Assembly: GCF_012102705.1 (NCBI RefSeq)
Contig: NZ_JAAVTA010000002.1
Coordinates: 186,001 to 250,000 of the forward strand
Reading direction: 5' to 3'
Length of the DNA stretch: 64,000 bases
DNA from: Haematospirillum sp. H1815
Lineage (GTDB): Bacteria; Pseudomonadota; Alphaproteobacteria; Rhodospirillales; Rhodospirillaceae
Position numbers and translations under genes: made by a program. Positions 28,447 through 38,071 of the stretch are shown piece by piece. The number at the start of each line of letters is the position of its first letter. Positions within the stretch are counted from its first letter, which is position 1. The notes beneath the pieces were generated by a model. It was given only the letters and a program-made list of their open reading frames with translations. It ran no database searches and had not been told where the DNA came from.

Positions 28447-29280
28447 TCACGCATATTCCGGCAAGCCCAGCATGCGACGGGTTTCAGCCACACTGGCCGG
28501 ACGGCAACCATAATCCGTGCACCGTGCCACCGCCCGCCGCACCAGCTGGCCATTGCTTTCGGCCAGGGCATGGCGGGTCAGGCGGACATTATCCTCCAGG
28601 CCGGTCCGGATATGCCCGCCCAAGGACAGGGCCCAGTCCATCACCAGATCCTGATGCGACCCAAGCCCGGATGCCATCCACGAGGCGTCCGGGAACAGGT
28701 CCCGGATTTCCGCCACCATGAAATCCAGCACCTGACGCCGGGCCGGCAGGGCGGCCTGCCCCCCCAGAACAATGTGAAAGTGCGGACGTTCAGGCAAAAG
28801 CCCCTGCCCGATCAAAGCGGCTGTGGCATAAAGCATCGACAGGTCAAACAGCTCTAGGGTCGGCTTGATCCCCAGGCGCACCACCGCCTGCCCCAGTTCA
28901 TGCACCACAGCGGGCGGGTTGAGATAGACGCCGCCGGGCATATTGAAAGATCCCGGGGCCAGCGCCACCATTTCCGGGCGCAAGGGCAGCATCGCCAGCC
29001 GCTGGGACGGAGCACCGTCCACGCCGCCGGTCGACAGCTCCACCACCATCCCCGGGCAATAACGGGCCACGCCATCCATGACGAAAGCAAAGCGGTCGGG
29101 GTCAAAACTCGGGTTCTCGTCGTCATCGCGCACATGCAGGTGCAGCAGCGTGGCGCCGGACTCAAACGCGTCCTGCGCACTTTCCACCTGCTCGGCCGGG
29201 GCAACTGGCACCGCCGGATTATCCGCCTTGCGCGGACGTGACCCGGTAATGGCACAACACACAACAACAGGACGACTCAT
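28447..29280 (-). CDS. BKACE family (DUF849) beta-keto acid cleavage enzyme
   Basis: A 277-residue TIM-barrel protein of the BKACE family. Members condense a beta-keto acid with acetyl-CoA and cleave it to a CoA ester and acetoacetate, using zinc held by histidines. The HxH pair is in TLLHLHVRD (residues 47 and 49), and GHIRTGLEDNVRL is the conserved C-terminal block. The best-known member, Kce, acts in lysine fermentation, but no kamA/kdd genes are nearby, so the substrate is open. The start is the ATG at MSRPVVVCCA. It is a stand-alone gene. Confidence 0.85.
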   Translation of the reverse strand: MSRPVVVCCAITGSRPRKADNPAVPVAPAEQVESAQDAFESGATLLHLHVRDDDENPSFDPDRFAFVMDGVARYCPGMVVELSTGGVDGAPSQRLAMLPLRPEMVALAPGSFNMPGGVYLNPPAVVHELGQAVVRLGIKPTLELFDLSMLYATAALIGQGLLPERPHFHIVLGGQAALPARRQVLDFMVAEIRDLFPDASWMASGLGSHQDLVMDWALSLGGHIRTGLEDNVRLTRHALAESNGQLVRRAVARCTDYGCRPASVAETRRMLGLPEYA

Positions 29281-29542
29281 GAAACCCCATTTCCCCGGAT
29301 ATACCACGCCACAGGCACATACGCGCCTCCCGGCGTCCCCGGTATCGTCATCAGAATCCGGCTGTACCCCTGTCCTGCAGCAAACAGAAGGGTATGCTAA
29401 AACGTTTGTTGTCGCCCAAGGGCAACGCCACGTCAAGCCCAACCGGATGCACACAGGCCTTGCGGCGGAACCGGACCATTGACCCGGGCCACGGGTTTCG
29501 CTACAGAGCAGCCTCCCTGCTTCCCGGATATGGTTCCCTTGC

Positions 29543-30511
29543 ATGCGCCTGATTCTTGCCCCCATGGAAGGGCTGACCGATCCGCCGGCACGCCGCCTTC
29601 TGACCGCGACCGGGGCCTTTGAACGGGCCGTGTGCGAATTTGTCCGGGTCTCCCGCGGCCTGTTGCCACCTCATGTCTGGTACCGCCTGTGCCCGGAGCT
29701 GCTGACCGGGGGCAGAACCGAATCCGGCACCCCGGTCTATGTCCAGATCATGGGGCCGGAACCCGCCGTGACCGCCGAAAACGCAGCCTTTGTCGCCAGC
29801 CTGGGAGCACCGGGAATTGACCTGAACTTCGGCTGCCCGTCAAAAACCGTCAACCGCCGCGCCGCCGGGGCCAGCCTGCTGCGCACGCCCGACCGCATCG
29901 CCGCCATTGTCGCCGCTACCCGGAAGGCCGTTCCGGACCACATCCCGGTCACCGCCAAGGTCCGCCTGGGTTACGAGGACACCAGCCAGCATCTGGAGAT
30001 CGCCCTAGCCGCCCGCGACGGCGGTGCCAACGAGCTGGTCGTGCACGCCCGGACCAAGGCCGACGGCTATCGCCCGCCGGCCCACTGGCCCCTTCTGGAC
30101 GGCATCCGCCAGGCCGTGGATATCCCTGTCATTGCCAACGGTGAAATCTGGACCCCGCAAGACTGGCAGGAATGCGCCCGGGCTTCAGGGTGCGAGGCCG
30201 CCATGCTGGGGCGCGGTGCCATTGCCCGTCCGGATCTGGCCCTGCGTTTGAAAACCGGGGCCCCGCCATGGCCGTGGGAACGGGTCTGCGCCCTGCTGCT
30301 GCACTATGACAGCCTGCTGGCATCACAGGATGGCTGCACACCGGCTATCCGTGGCGGGCGCCTGAAGCAATGGCTGACCTTTATCGCCAGGCACGCCGGC
30401 CACGACTGGCACCAGGCCAAACCCCTGTTCGAGCGTATCCGACCGGAACGGGATATCACCACCATCCGGGCCATGCTGGAAGACCGGGAGCCGGCGCAAT
30501 CCACCCCCTGA
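29543..30511 (+). CDS. tRNA-dihydrouridine synthase, DusC-like
   Basis: A 322-residue flavoprotein that reduces uridine in tRNA. It begins MRLILAPMEGLTDPPARRLL, the canonical FMN-binding start. The active-site cysteine is in GIDLNFGCPSKTVNRRAAGA, and KVRLGYED and VVHARTKADGYRPPAHW follow. The short spacing and RKADGY-type segment suggest the DusC branch, which modifies U16, but position specificity is inferred. There is no strong ribosome site. A strong hairpin follows its stop and separates it from the phage cassette. Confidence 0.88.
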   Translation: MRLILAPMEGLTDPPARRLLTATGAFERAVCEFVRVSRGLLPPHVWYRLCPELLTGGRTESGTPVYVQIMGPEPAVTAENAAFVASLGAPGIDLNFGCPSKTVNRRAAGASLLRTPDRIAAIVAATRKAVPDHIPVTAKVRLGYEDTSQHLEIALAARDGGANELVVHARTKADGYRPPAHWPLLDGIRQAVDIPVIANGEIWTPQDWQECARASGCEAAMLGRGAIARPDLALRLKTGAPPWPWERVCALLLHYDSLLASQDGCTPAIRGGRLKQWLTFIARHAGHDWHQAKPLFERIRPERDITTIRAMLEDREPAQSTP

Positions 30512-30524
30512 AACGCAAAAAGAA

Positions 30525-30558
30525 CCCCCCGCTTCCCGAAATATCAGGAAGCGGGGGG
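30525..30558. terminator. Strong terminator at the cassette's distal end
   Basis: CCCCCCGCTTCC at 30525-30536 pairs perfectly with GGAAGCGGGGGG at 30547-30558 across a 10-base loop. On the minus strand it is followed by TTCTTTTT, so it terminates the phage structural operon. It may also stop the plus-strand dus transcript. Confidence 0.85.
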
Positions 30559-30567
30559 CAAAAGACT

Positions 30568-30762
30568 TCAACCCGGACCGTGGTGACGGTCAGGCCGGGC
30601 CGGGCCAACATTCAGCGCCAGAAGATCCACCAGACGCCGCAGGGCACCAACCCGGCGGTCATCGTCCAGACCCGGTGTCAGCGCCGCCACGGCCGAGGCC
30701 AACGTCACCACCGAGCTGACCAGGTGCCACAGGCCACCAAGATTTTCCACGATCCAGTCCAA
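30568..30762 (-). CDS. Small hydrophobic phage protein, holin candidate
   Basis: A 64-residue protein with one membrane-length segment, LWHLVSSVVTLASAVAAL, then a charged stretch ending in LVDLLALNVG. Its position directly after the endolysin gene and its single span suggest a lysis accessory or holin, which is inference. No ATG is available; the TTG at 30760-30762 has GGAG 8 bases upstream, inside the end of the endolysin gene. A terminator lies just beyond its stop. Confidence 0.55.
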   Translation of the reverse strand: MDWIVENLGGLWHLVSSVVTLASAVAALTPGLDDDRRVGALRRLVDLLALNVGPARPDRHHGPG

Positions 30763-30767
30763 AACCC

Positions 30768-31208
30768 TTACTCCACGATTGTATAAAAAATATGCTCGCC
30801 AATTTCCGCCGACGGAATGCGGGACCACGCCCAGCGCGGGTGCACCGAACGGGCGTGATAACAGGTGGCGCCGCCGGTCGGATCCTCCAGAACACCGGCC
30901 ACCGCCCGCCGTGCAATGCGCACACAGACAGCCAGGCACGGATCACCGGGCACAACGACCATGGCATCCGGACATCCCCCCGACAGGCTGGACCAACAGG
31001 AGAACTGGTCCGGCTTCAGACAGACATCCGGGATGGTCCGCCCCCACCACACCGCCCGCCCGGCGCGGGCATGACGGACCCGGTTCACCACCACCGCCGC
31101 CACCGCTTCCTTTCCACGCACACTTTCCCCCCTGGCTTCCCCCCACAGGGTACGGGCCAGAATATCGACCGGCTTACCGGAAGCCGGTGACAGCGTTACC
31201 CGCTCCAC
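30768..31208 (-). CDS. Phage endolysin, SleB-like cell wall hydrolase
   Basis: A 146-residue protein of the Hydrolase_2 (SleB/CwlJ) family, which cleaves peptidoglycan glycan strands. The key segment is LARTLWGEARGES, whose glutamate is the expected catalytic residue, followed by AVAAVVVNRVRH and a cysteine-rich middle with DQFSCW. The C-terminal block is PTGGATCYHA then HPRWA. The start is a GTG overlapping the end of the upstream holin-like gene by 13 bases; a longer in-frame region upstream belongs to other genes. It would release particles by lysis. Confidence 0.82.
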   Translation of the reverse strand: MERVTLSPASGKPVDILARTLWGEARGESVRGKEAVAAVVVNRVRHARAGRAVWWGRTIPDVCLKPDQFSCWSSLSGGCPDAMVVVPGDPCLAVCVRIARRAVAGVLEDPTGGATCYHARSVHPRWAWSRIPSAEIGEHIFYTIVE

Positions 31209-31492
31209 GGTGCCGCCCCCCGCCCCAAGGACCGGACCTGAACCGCATCCAGCTTCAGCTCGATACGCTCCAGATGCGCCCGCAGGCGGTTTTCCACATC
31301 CTTCAGGGTCGCCATGGACACATGGGTGCGGGCAACCTCCAGCTTGTAGTCGGCCAAGGCCTCCCGCACGGCCCCGGTTCGCGTTTCCGTGTCCTGACGT
31401 GTCCGCCACAACAACCAGAGCAGCCCACCCAGCGCCGGCAGCTCCACCGCTGTTACCCACCACATCAGATCCACCGTCCAGGGTATGGACAT
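31196..31492 (-). CDS. Small membrane protein with coiled coil, holin/spanin-like
   Basis: A 98-residue protein. A single membrane span (VTAVELPALGGLLWLLW) near the N-terminus is followed by a charged helix with heptad character (VENRLRAHLERIELKLDAVQ). It lies between the terminase and endolysin genes and overlaps the latter. The layout suggests a holin or Rz-like lysis accessory, but no family signature was recognised. Confidence 0.6.
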   Translation of the reverse strand: MSIPWTVDLMWWVTAVELPALGGLLWLLWRTRQDTETRTGAVREALADYKLEVARTHVSMATLKDVENRLRAHLERIELKLDAVQVRSLGRGAAPWSG

Positions 31493-31555
31493 GCTTCTTT
31501 CTCCTCGGGAAAATAGGTTGGTCAGAACGCACGGAGCCCTGTGCGCCCATACTCT

Positions 31556-33073
31556 TCAGACAGAAAAATCGGTGCAGGCCGTCCATGCAGCCCCCCCGCG
31601 CTGCCAGACCGGAGACGGATCGGCAGGGCCAGGCACACCATGGCGACGCAACCGGACTGGCTCAGCCAGCAGACACGCGGCCACGGCATCCAGGCCATCG
31701 TCGTGACCACGCCCATCGGGCCGCCAGTCCCGCAGCTCGGTGATGAAGGGGGTCTGCAACACACTGCGATGCGCTTTCAGGCGACCGGCGGCCAGCGGCG
31801 CATCCAGTGCCTCCAGGATACGTTCTGCCTTTGAACGGTGGCTGGTGTATTCCAGAACCGCCACCGGCAGATTGTCGTCGGCCAGAACCTTGCGCAGCAG
31901 GGACGGCAGGAACCGCCCCAGCCCGTTGATCTCCACCCGGATCGCCGGCAGGTGCAGGTCACGCACAAACGCTGCCACATGACGGCACTGCCAGGTTGCC
32001 ACATCATCCCGGCTCCCCGCCGGTGCTGCCGGCAGCCAGCAGATACGGTGCAGCCAGTACGTGCCATCCCCGTCGCAGAACAAGGCCGCCACCACACTGC
32101 CGTCCCGCCGGCCATCAGACCCGGCACCAAAGGCCGGATCCCAGCAACAGGCCACCGAAACCATCCGCACCCCGCCAATCGTCAGCAGGCTCTCTCCGTT
32201 GCCCTGGATCAGGCGCAGATCGCCGTCGTAAACACGCAGCAGGTCCGGATCCAGACGGCCGTCCTCGCTGTTGACCGGCAACAGCTGCATCTGGCTGGCA
32301 AATTTTCTGGGGCCTGTCCGCTGGCGCAACGCCTCGATCGCAGCAGAGGGGAAACGCTCCGGCCAAGCCGGCACACCGTCCGCATCCACCAGCGGAATCT
32401 CAAGACGCTCAAAACCGTCCAGGAACGGCCCGGCGTCCGGATCCTCCGGCGAGGCCGTTGCCGCATACACACTGTCCGCTGCATGCGGGGTACCGATGTA
32501 AAGCTGCATGCCCCCCGGCACGATCACATAGTCCAGCTCGCGCAGGCGGGCCCGCAAATCCGACCGCCGGACCGCCGATGTGCAGGTGTTGGGCACCTCC
32601 ACATCGTCACACACCACCAGATCAGCCCGGGCCCCGGTAATATTGGCCCCGATCCCGCGGGCCAGCATTGATGGGTCACGCCACTCCGCCTGGCGGGCCA
32701 CGGTAAATTCATCCGCCGCCCATTGGTCACGCGATGACGGCAGCAACCCCGGTGTCATCACGTGACGCTCGATAATCCGTTTGACATTGCGGGCCATCTT
32801 GCGGGCCAACCCGTGCTCGGCCGCCACCACCAGAATGCGGGTTTCCGGAACCCGGTACAGGACCCAGGCGCAAAACAGGCCAACCAGGGTGGATTTGCCG
32901 GAATTACGAAAGGACATCAAAAGGGCGTTGCGCTGCACCGGGCTGGACCAGCGTTGCTCCAGCCACCCGGCCATACGGTGATGGTGTGCCGGCGTCCCCA
33001 GATTCATCGCCGTGTTCCAGGCCACGACAAAGGCGGGAAAGCTTTCGCCCCCGCCAGCAGGATACTCTTGCAT
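31556..33073 (-). CDS. Phage terminase large subunit (T7 gp19-like)
   Basis: A 505-residue packaging motor. The N-terminal ATPase has the Walker A-like MSFRNSGKSTLVGLF, a Walker B in ADLVVCDDVEV and a following coupling motif. The C-terminal nuclease domain shows DPAFGAGSDGRRDGS, VEINGLGRF and the acidic GHDDGLDAVAA, all carrying candidate metal-binding aspartates. Length and motif spacing fit DNA maturase B of podoviruses. No small terminase subunit was recognised. Intact catalytic motifs imply that packaging is still functional. Confidence 0.88.
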   Translation of the reverse strand: MQEYPAGGGESFPAFVVAWNTAMNLGTPAHHHRMAGWLEQRWSSPVQRNALLMSFRNSGKSTLVGLFCAWVLYRVPETRILVVAAEHGLARKMARNVKRIIERHVMTPGLLPSSRDQWAADEFTVARQAEWRDPSMLARGIGANITGARADLVVCDDVEVPNTCTSAVRRSDLRARLRELDYVIVPGGMQLYIGTPHAADSVYAATASPEDPDAGPFLDGFERLEIPLVDADGVPAWPERFPSAAIEALRQRTGPRKFASQMQLLPVNSEDGRLDPDLLRVYDGDLRLIQGNGESLLTIGGVRMVSVACCWDPAFGAGSDGRRDGSVVAALFCDGDGTYWLHRICWLPAAPAGSRDDVATWQCRHVAAFVRDLHLPAIRVEINGLGRFLPSLLRKVLADDNLPVAVLEYTSHRSKAERILEALDAPLAAGRLKAHRSVLQTPFITELRDWRPDGRGHDDGLDAVAACLLAEPVRLRRHGVPGPADPSPVWQRGGAAWTACTDFSV

Positions 33074-33104
33074 TTCACACTCCCGGAAAAAAGAACCGGG
33101 GCCG

Positions 33105-35000
33105 TCAGGATCGGGTCATCACCATCAGGTGGTCATCGCTCAGGCGCTCGGGAAACAAGGCAAAACGGCGCACCCAGCCATACAGGAACCGCGTTGGCCC
33201 GTTCCGCAGCTGACACCCCAGCGCCAGCGCGGTGCATGTCCAGGGCTTGCCAACCCGGGACATCTGGAACACAACCCCGTCCTGCACGGCCACAATGCCC
33301 CGGTCACTCCAGCCCAGCGCGAAACGCAGCGGCACCCCCTCACGGACCGGAATGCCGCTTTTGCTTTTCCCGCCAAAACCCGAGGCAATACTGCCCAAAT
33401 TGACCGATATGCCTTCCTCATACGTATCAACCGATGCTTCCACGACCTTTCCGGGCTCCGCACTGGAAAACAAGACTTGGGGATCAGGGTGCTCCGGCCC
33501 CGGAACCACCTCGATGTACAAACTCCCCACAGCCTCATCAAGGCGGATCCCGATGTCGTCAACCTTCAGGACATCCGCCTCACGGAAAGCCCCTTGCGGG
33601 CCGTCAACAATTGCCGAGGTCGCAACCCGCCCGGTTTCGCACTGCATCCAGTCCACGACAACAGCATCATAGGCCTGTGCAATCCGGATCCCTGGCTGTA
33701 TCGGACCGGCCTCCGCCACACAGTGCACGCGGGTCATCCCGGTGGCGGCCAGCCGGTCGGTAATATCCACCCACGTTGTCCCGCCATCACAGGTCAGCGA
33801 AATGGCCCCCGTTCCCTTCACCCGCCCGATCCACAGACTGAACACACACGGCCCACTGGCTTCCAGACGGCTGGTCAGCAGTATCCCATCCGCCGCCGAT
33901 GCCTCCAGCACCCGGGCCGTAGCCGGTGCCGTACCGTCAAAGATCTTGATACGGGTTGCCGTGCACTGCGACAAAAGGTTTGCCGTGTCCATACCCAACA
34001 GGTTTTTTGCCGGCCCTTCGACATGCCAGCCCAGATAGGTCTGCCCGTCAGGACTGAAATCATCACGCACGGCATCAGCCGCCGCAGACACAACACGTCC
34101 GGTCCGGTCAACCCGGGTTGCCGAATAGGCCTGCTGCACCTTCAGCAGATAGGGCACCCGGTCGGGCACCGCCCGCATATACACCGACGGCACCAAAGGC
34201 CCGAACCGCTCCGATGCCGACAGCTGGCTGCCCTGAACCGAAGCCGAGGCCACACTGCCGTACAGACGGTCATGCAAACGCTGCAACACCCGCTGCGCCC
34301 AGACCGACTCATCCGACAGCCAGGAGGCCTGCCCCCCGACCAGATCAGCGGTCTTCCAGCTGTCCTCGTCCTTTGACGCACCACCGGGCGTCAACGCCCC
34401 CGTACTGCCGGTCGTCGCAGATGCCACCTTTGGCAGGACCGTGTCCGGCGGCGAACCAGCCCGCAGCTCCTCCACAGCCCGCACCAGACGGGCAAAACTG
34501 TCCGGCCCATTGACCAGGCGCCGCCCGTCCTCCGACCACCCGATAATCTGCCCCGGCTGCGGGACAGGCAGAACCGGACGCACCGGAGCCTCCACATCAA
34601 CCGGCAGCACAACCGACCGGTCTATCTGTTCTTCCAGCTGCTGCATCAGCACCAGATGATGCTCCAGCTCCATACGCAGCGCCTGGCCTGATACCTGACC
34701 ACGGGCCATGATCTCGGCCTTGCGGGCAATCAGCAAATGACGCTTCAGGACAATGACACTGCCCTGGGCCGGCGGCGTGACAAAGGAAATACTGCCCCCG
34801 TTTTCCCGCCCCAGGCCGGTGACATAATACCCCTCGTGGCACACCTCTCCATCGACCCACACCTGCAGGTCATCCGGCGTAAAAATCCGGAAATGAAACG
34901 GATAGGTCCCGGTTATGCCGTCCCCCGTGTAACGATGAAACCGTCTTTCATATCTTTGTGCTTTCACGGATGCCTGCCCCCACAAAATACCGAATTCCAC
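33105..35000 (-). CDS. Phage tail fibre protein with T7-like N-terminus
   Basis: A 631-residue protein. The first ~130 residues resemble the T7 gp17 adaptor domain: RYTGDGITGTYPFHFRIF, DLQVWVDGEV, then ENGGSISFVTPPAQGSVI. A helical stretch (EHHLVLMQQLEEQIDRSV) follows and the remainder is beta-rich and unlike known proteins, probably the receptor-binding part. The GTG start at 35000 has a strong GAGGTGG site 7 bases upstream. Cysteines are few. Host range would depend on this gene. Confidence 0.78.
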   Translation of the reverse strand: MEFGILWGQASVKAQRYERRFHRYTGDGITGTYPFHFRIFTPDDLQVWVDGEVCHEGYYVTGLGRENGGSISFVTPPAQGSVIVLKRHLLIARKAEIMARGQVSGQALRMELEHHLVLMQQLEEQIDRSVVLPVDVEAPVRPVLPVPQPGQIIGWSEDGRRLVNGPDSFARLVRAVEELRAGSPPDTVLPKVASATTGSTGALTPGGASKDEDSWKTADLVGGQASWLSDESVWAQRVLQRLHDRLYGSVASASVQGSQLSASERFGPLVPSVYMRAVPDRVPYLLKVQQAYSATRVDRTGRVVSAAADAVRDDFSPDGQTYLGWHVEGPAKNLLGMDTANLLSQCTATRIKIFDGTAPATARVLEASAADGILLTSRLEASGPCVFSLWIGRVKGTGAISLTCDGGTTWVDITDRLAATGMTRVHCVAEAGPIQPGIRIAQAYDAVVVDWMQCETGRVATSAIVDGPQGAFREADVLKVDDIGIRLDEAVGSLYIEVVPGPEHPDPQVLFSSAEPGKVVEASVDTYEEGISVNLGSIASGFGGKSKSGIPVREGVPLRFALGWSDRGIVAVQDGVVFQMSRVGKPWTCTALALGCQLRNGPTRFLYGWVRRFALFPERLSDDHLMVMTRS

Positions 35001-35012
35001 AACAAAACCACC

Positions 35013-35483
35013 TCAGGCGGGGTCTTCACCGCCCTGCGGAGAAAATGAAATATGCGGCCTGAGCAACGCCCTTTCCTCCCGCTGCCTCTTTGCTGTTTCC
35101 TGCACAATGCGGGACTGGATAGCCGCCCGTCCGTCAATGCGTTCAATGGCACGATTGGCGTCTTCGGACAGGCTGTCGGTCAGGGCCTGAAACGATGCAG
35201 ACTCCATCCCGCCGGGCGACAGGGCCGCACGGGCCCGACGCGTTGCCAGCTCGCGGTCCAACTTGCGCTGCTGGCGCAGTACATCATCCTGCTGACGCAG
35301 TGCAATCATCTCCCGGCGTGCAGTCTCCTCTGGATCAGGGACAACAAAATCCGGTTCGGGCCGCGAAACCACGGGCACCGTACGCGGTGCCTCGCTGTCC
35401 CGCGCCCTGCGGCGCGGCGCATCCCCGAATGAAGACCCGCCCCGGGCACGGATAAAAGGTTCTATGGTCTGGAAACCGGCCAC
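35013..35483 (-). CDS. Coiled-coil phage protein of unknown function
   Basis: A 156-residue charged protein between the tail-tube and fibre genes. It has two helical stretches: EETARREMIALRQQDDVLRQ, and a C-terminal segment around RIVQETAKRQREERALL. No family was recognised. In T7 this place is occupied by internal virion proteins, which are much larger, so it could be a reduced substitute; that is speculation. The GTG start has a GAGGAG site 7 bases upstream. Confidence 0.65.
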   Translation of the reverse strand: MAGFQTIEPFIRARGGSSFGDAPRRRARDSEAPRTVPVVSRPEPDFVVPDPEETARREMIALRQQDDVLRQQRKLDRELATRRARAALSPGGMESASFQALTDSLSEDANRAIERIDGRAAIQSRIVQETAKRQREERALLRPHISFSPQGGEDPA

Positions 35484-35527
35484 GGCTTTCTCCTCGCTGC
35501 AATCAGGCTCATAAAAAAACCGGCTTC

Positions 35528-37459
35528 TCAGCCGGCAGAACGAAGATCGGTCAGAACCGAAAGAATGGTGCAGGGCGCGGGCGTGTCCTGCTCGATACGC
35601 CACAAGGGCCGTGGATGCCCGGTGCGCCAGCCCAGCGCCCGCACCGCAACCTCGCACACCGCCTTGTCGTCCTCTGCATCCCCGTGAAAGGACAACGGCA
35701 CGGCCGCGCAGAAATCAACCGGAACCGGGCCGGAACCGGTATCCACAACCAGATGCCCGGTCCCCAGAACCCGGAACGAAGCCCGGATCAGGCGGATGCT
35801 GCGCCCGTATACCCCTCCGCCTGCCCCTGCAACAGCGGGCGGTAACGGCTCCACAACATGGGCAAACGGCAGTCCGACATCGGGCGACCGCAGGGGATGC
35901 GACAAATGAACCCACCCCCGACGCACGGTCGCTGGCACAAAGCCCTGATCCGCACCCGCCACATACACCTGCTTGTTGTCCAGCGCCACCAGCCCGCCCA
36001 GCGATGCGACGGCACCGCGGGTTTCCCTTTTCTGGGCACAGTCGGTAAAGGCGGTCTCGTCCAGACACTCCAGACACACCACCGCCCCACGACGGACCAG
36101 AAGACAGGTCAACCCGCCACAGACCCGCACCGACAAAATGTCCCCGTCGGTTTCCTGGACACTCCAGGCGGTGATCTGCTCGCGGCGATAGTTGGTGACG
36201 GTTGCCATGGTCCCGGCACCCATCACCATATGCAGCAGACGCCAGCGCGGGTCATAGTCCATGTCCACCGGGTCCTCCACCCGGTGCGAAGCCATCAGCG
36301 ACAGATCCTGGGCCTGATAGGCCTGCTCGCTGTCGGAAAACAGGAAGGCCCGCAGCTCCCGCCCGCCGGCAGCCACAAAGACCGTGGCCCCGTCCACATC
36401 ACAGGGCGGAATGGACCGGGATGCCAGGCTGCCGATCCCGGTCTGCCGACGAACCAGGATACTGGCCGGACTCAGGGGTTCCCCCAGCACCATCCACTCT
36501 GCCCCGGTGGTAAACACCTGCAGGTGGCGGCCCGGAAACACATGGCGGATGGCGTTGACCTGATCCGAGAGGATCGGCATGTGCAACGCATCGTCATCCA
36601 GCCCCTGGCCGGGGTCAAAGTTGAAAAAATCCCCCACCCGCGACAGCCACAAGTGATGCGGCAAATCCCGCGCCCCCCCGATCACCAGACGGTTCTGGTG
36701 AAACGTCACCGAAACCGGCCACCCCCGTGCTTCGGAAAAGACCGCTTCCACCCAGTCGGTGCTGTATGCTGCCGAAGACAGGGTTCCCTCGATCCGCGCC
36801 TTCATTTTTTGCGCCGTTACCAAGGACAGTAACTTCACCGGCACCCCGTGCAAACGGATCCACCCGCCAACATGCGCCGGGGTAAAGAACGGCTTGTCGG
36901 CATGCAGGTGCACCTCTCCCGTCACACCACCATCCGTGCGCAAGGCAACATCAAGCGGTGCGAACCGGGCAAACGGCACCTTGGGAACGCCCCCCGGCCC
37001 GGTTTCAAAAACCCACGGCGTCACCGACCAAGAATCCTCTGCATGGCAGACAATCTTGTGCGGCGGCACCAGCGGATGAACCACCAGCAGGGTATCGCTG
37101 CTCTGGCTCCAGTTGATCGCGGCCAGATGCTCCAGCGTCCACGGGGTTTCCAGCTCCTGGATATACTGGACCTCCTGCCCCGATGGCAGCGGCCTGAACA
37201 CCGTCATCTTCCGGTCGGTCAACACCAGCATAAAGACCAGCGCCGTGTTGAACTCGAAAGACAGAAGACGACCCGGACCCGGCACAACAGCCAGCCACCG
37301 CAAACCGGGTCGACGGGTTATGCCCCCGGTCGGACGCACCAAGACATTGCGCAGACACGCCGCGCCATTGTCCCACAAACGCAGGTCCACCCGCCCCAGC
37401 AGATCGGGGGCCAGCTCTCCGGCGGTGAAATTGGACTTGATATGACCATGCCCGCTCAT
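35528..37459 (-). CDS. Phage tail tube/nozzle protein (T7 gp12-like)
   Basis: A 643-residue protein. The N-terminal block KSNFTAGELAPDLLGRVDL, with LRNVLVRPTGGITRRPG, is the hallmark of podoviral nozzle or tail tubular protein B-like proteins. The middle has a beta-propeller-like repetitive character. It overlaps the upstream tail-tube A gene by four bases (ATGA). Together the two would form the short non-contractile tail. No disruption was seen. Confidence 0.8.
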   Translation of the reverse strand: MSGHGHIKSNFTAGELAPDLLGRVDLRLWDNGAACLRNVLVRPTGGITRRPGLRWLAVVPGPGRLLSFEFNTALVFMLVLTDRKMTVFRPLPSGQEVQYIQELETPWTLEHLAAINWSQSSDTLLVVHPLVPPHKIVCHAEDSWSVTPWVFETGPGGVPKVPFARFAPLDVALRTDGGVTGEVHLHADKPFFTPAHVGGWIRLHGVPVKLLSLVTAQKMKARIEGTLSSAAYSTDWVEAVFSEARGWPVSVTFHQNRLVIGGARDLPHHLWLSRVGDFFNFDPGQGLDDDALHMPILSDQVNAIRHVFPGRHLQVFTTGAEWMVLGEPLSPASILVRRQTGIGSLASRSIPPCDVDGATVFVAAGGRELRAFLFSDSEQAYQAQDLSLMASHRVEDPVDMDYDPRWRLLHMVMGAGTMATVTNYRREQITAWSVQETDGDILSVRVCGGLTCLLVRRGAVVCLECLDETAFTDCAQKRETRGAVASLGGLVALDNKQVYVAGADQGFVPATVRRGWVHLSHPLRSPDVGLPFAHVVEPLPPAVAGAGGGVYGRSIRLIRASFRVLGTGHLVVDTGSGPVPVDFCAAVPLSFHGDAEDDKAVCEVAVRALGWRTGHPRPLWRIEQDTPAPCTILSVLTDLRSAG

Positions 37460-38025
37460 CGCCTCACATCCAGAAGAATGCTGCTGCCCACACGCTTTGG
37501 CGTATCCTCGCTGGAATCAACCGCCCGCGCCCGCCGGAACTCCTGCTCGGCCGCCTGCCACAGGTGATCCGCCCGCCCCGCACTTTCGGTCAGGGGCAAA
37601 CAGAACGCCGCCGCCAGACGCAAGACCAGGGCATTGACAAAAAAAGCCGGGAACACACTCTCCGGAACGGCGGCAATGTAATGCAGGACAACCGGCGAAG
37701 CGTCACACTCCACCTGACGCCCCACAATGCGGTACGCCACCCCCCGGTCCTGCCCGATGCGCCCGACCGACAAAACCCGCAGACACGCCACCGGCAAAGG
37801 TGCCGTAAAGGCATACCCCGAACATGATACAGACGGCATGACCGGCACCACTTCAGTGGTCAGGGCAAAATTCCACGGATGCACCGACAGAAAGGCATCG
37901 CGGACCATGTCATAGAAATGGCGCGCCACCTCGGCCACCGGAGTTGGATCTTCCAGAGACGAAACCGGCAAGGCGCCGATCATCAACAGTGCGCGGTTAC
38001 AGATGTCAATCCTGTCCAGGGCCAT
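37456..38025 (-). CDS. Phage tail tubular protein A (T7 gp11-like)
   Basis: A 189-residue adaptor that joins the portal to the tail nozzle. The start MALDRIDICNRALLMIGALP and the segment MVRDAFLSVHPWNFAL match the gp11/adaptor family of podoviruses. The C-terminus has AAEQEFRRARAVDSSEDTP. It has an AAGGAAG ribosome site and is translationally coupled to the nozzle gene. Confidence 0.82.
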   Translation of the reverse strand: MALDRIDICNRALLMIGALPVSSLEDPTPVAEVARHFYDMVRDAFLSVHPWNFALTTEVVPVMPSVSCSGYAFTAPLPVACLRVLSVGRIGQDRGVAYRIVGRQVECDASPVVLHYIAAVPESVFPAFFVNALVLRLAAAFCLPLTESAGRADHLWQAAEQEFRRARAVDSSEDTPKRVGSSILLDVRR

Positions 38026-38071
38026 GCCTGCTTCCTTTCACCAACACCACAGACAACGAACCGCACAGGCT

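Noticed and set aside
33012..34376. Long open frame on the plus strand opposite the tail fibre gene
   Set aside because: Its translation is low-complexity (proline, glycine, histidine, arginine) with no domain. It mirrors the codon pattern of the fibre gene, which has a strong ribosome site and T7-like motifs.
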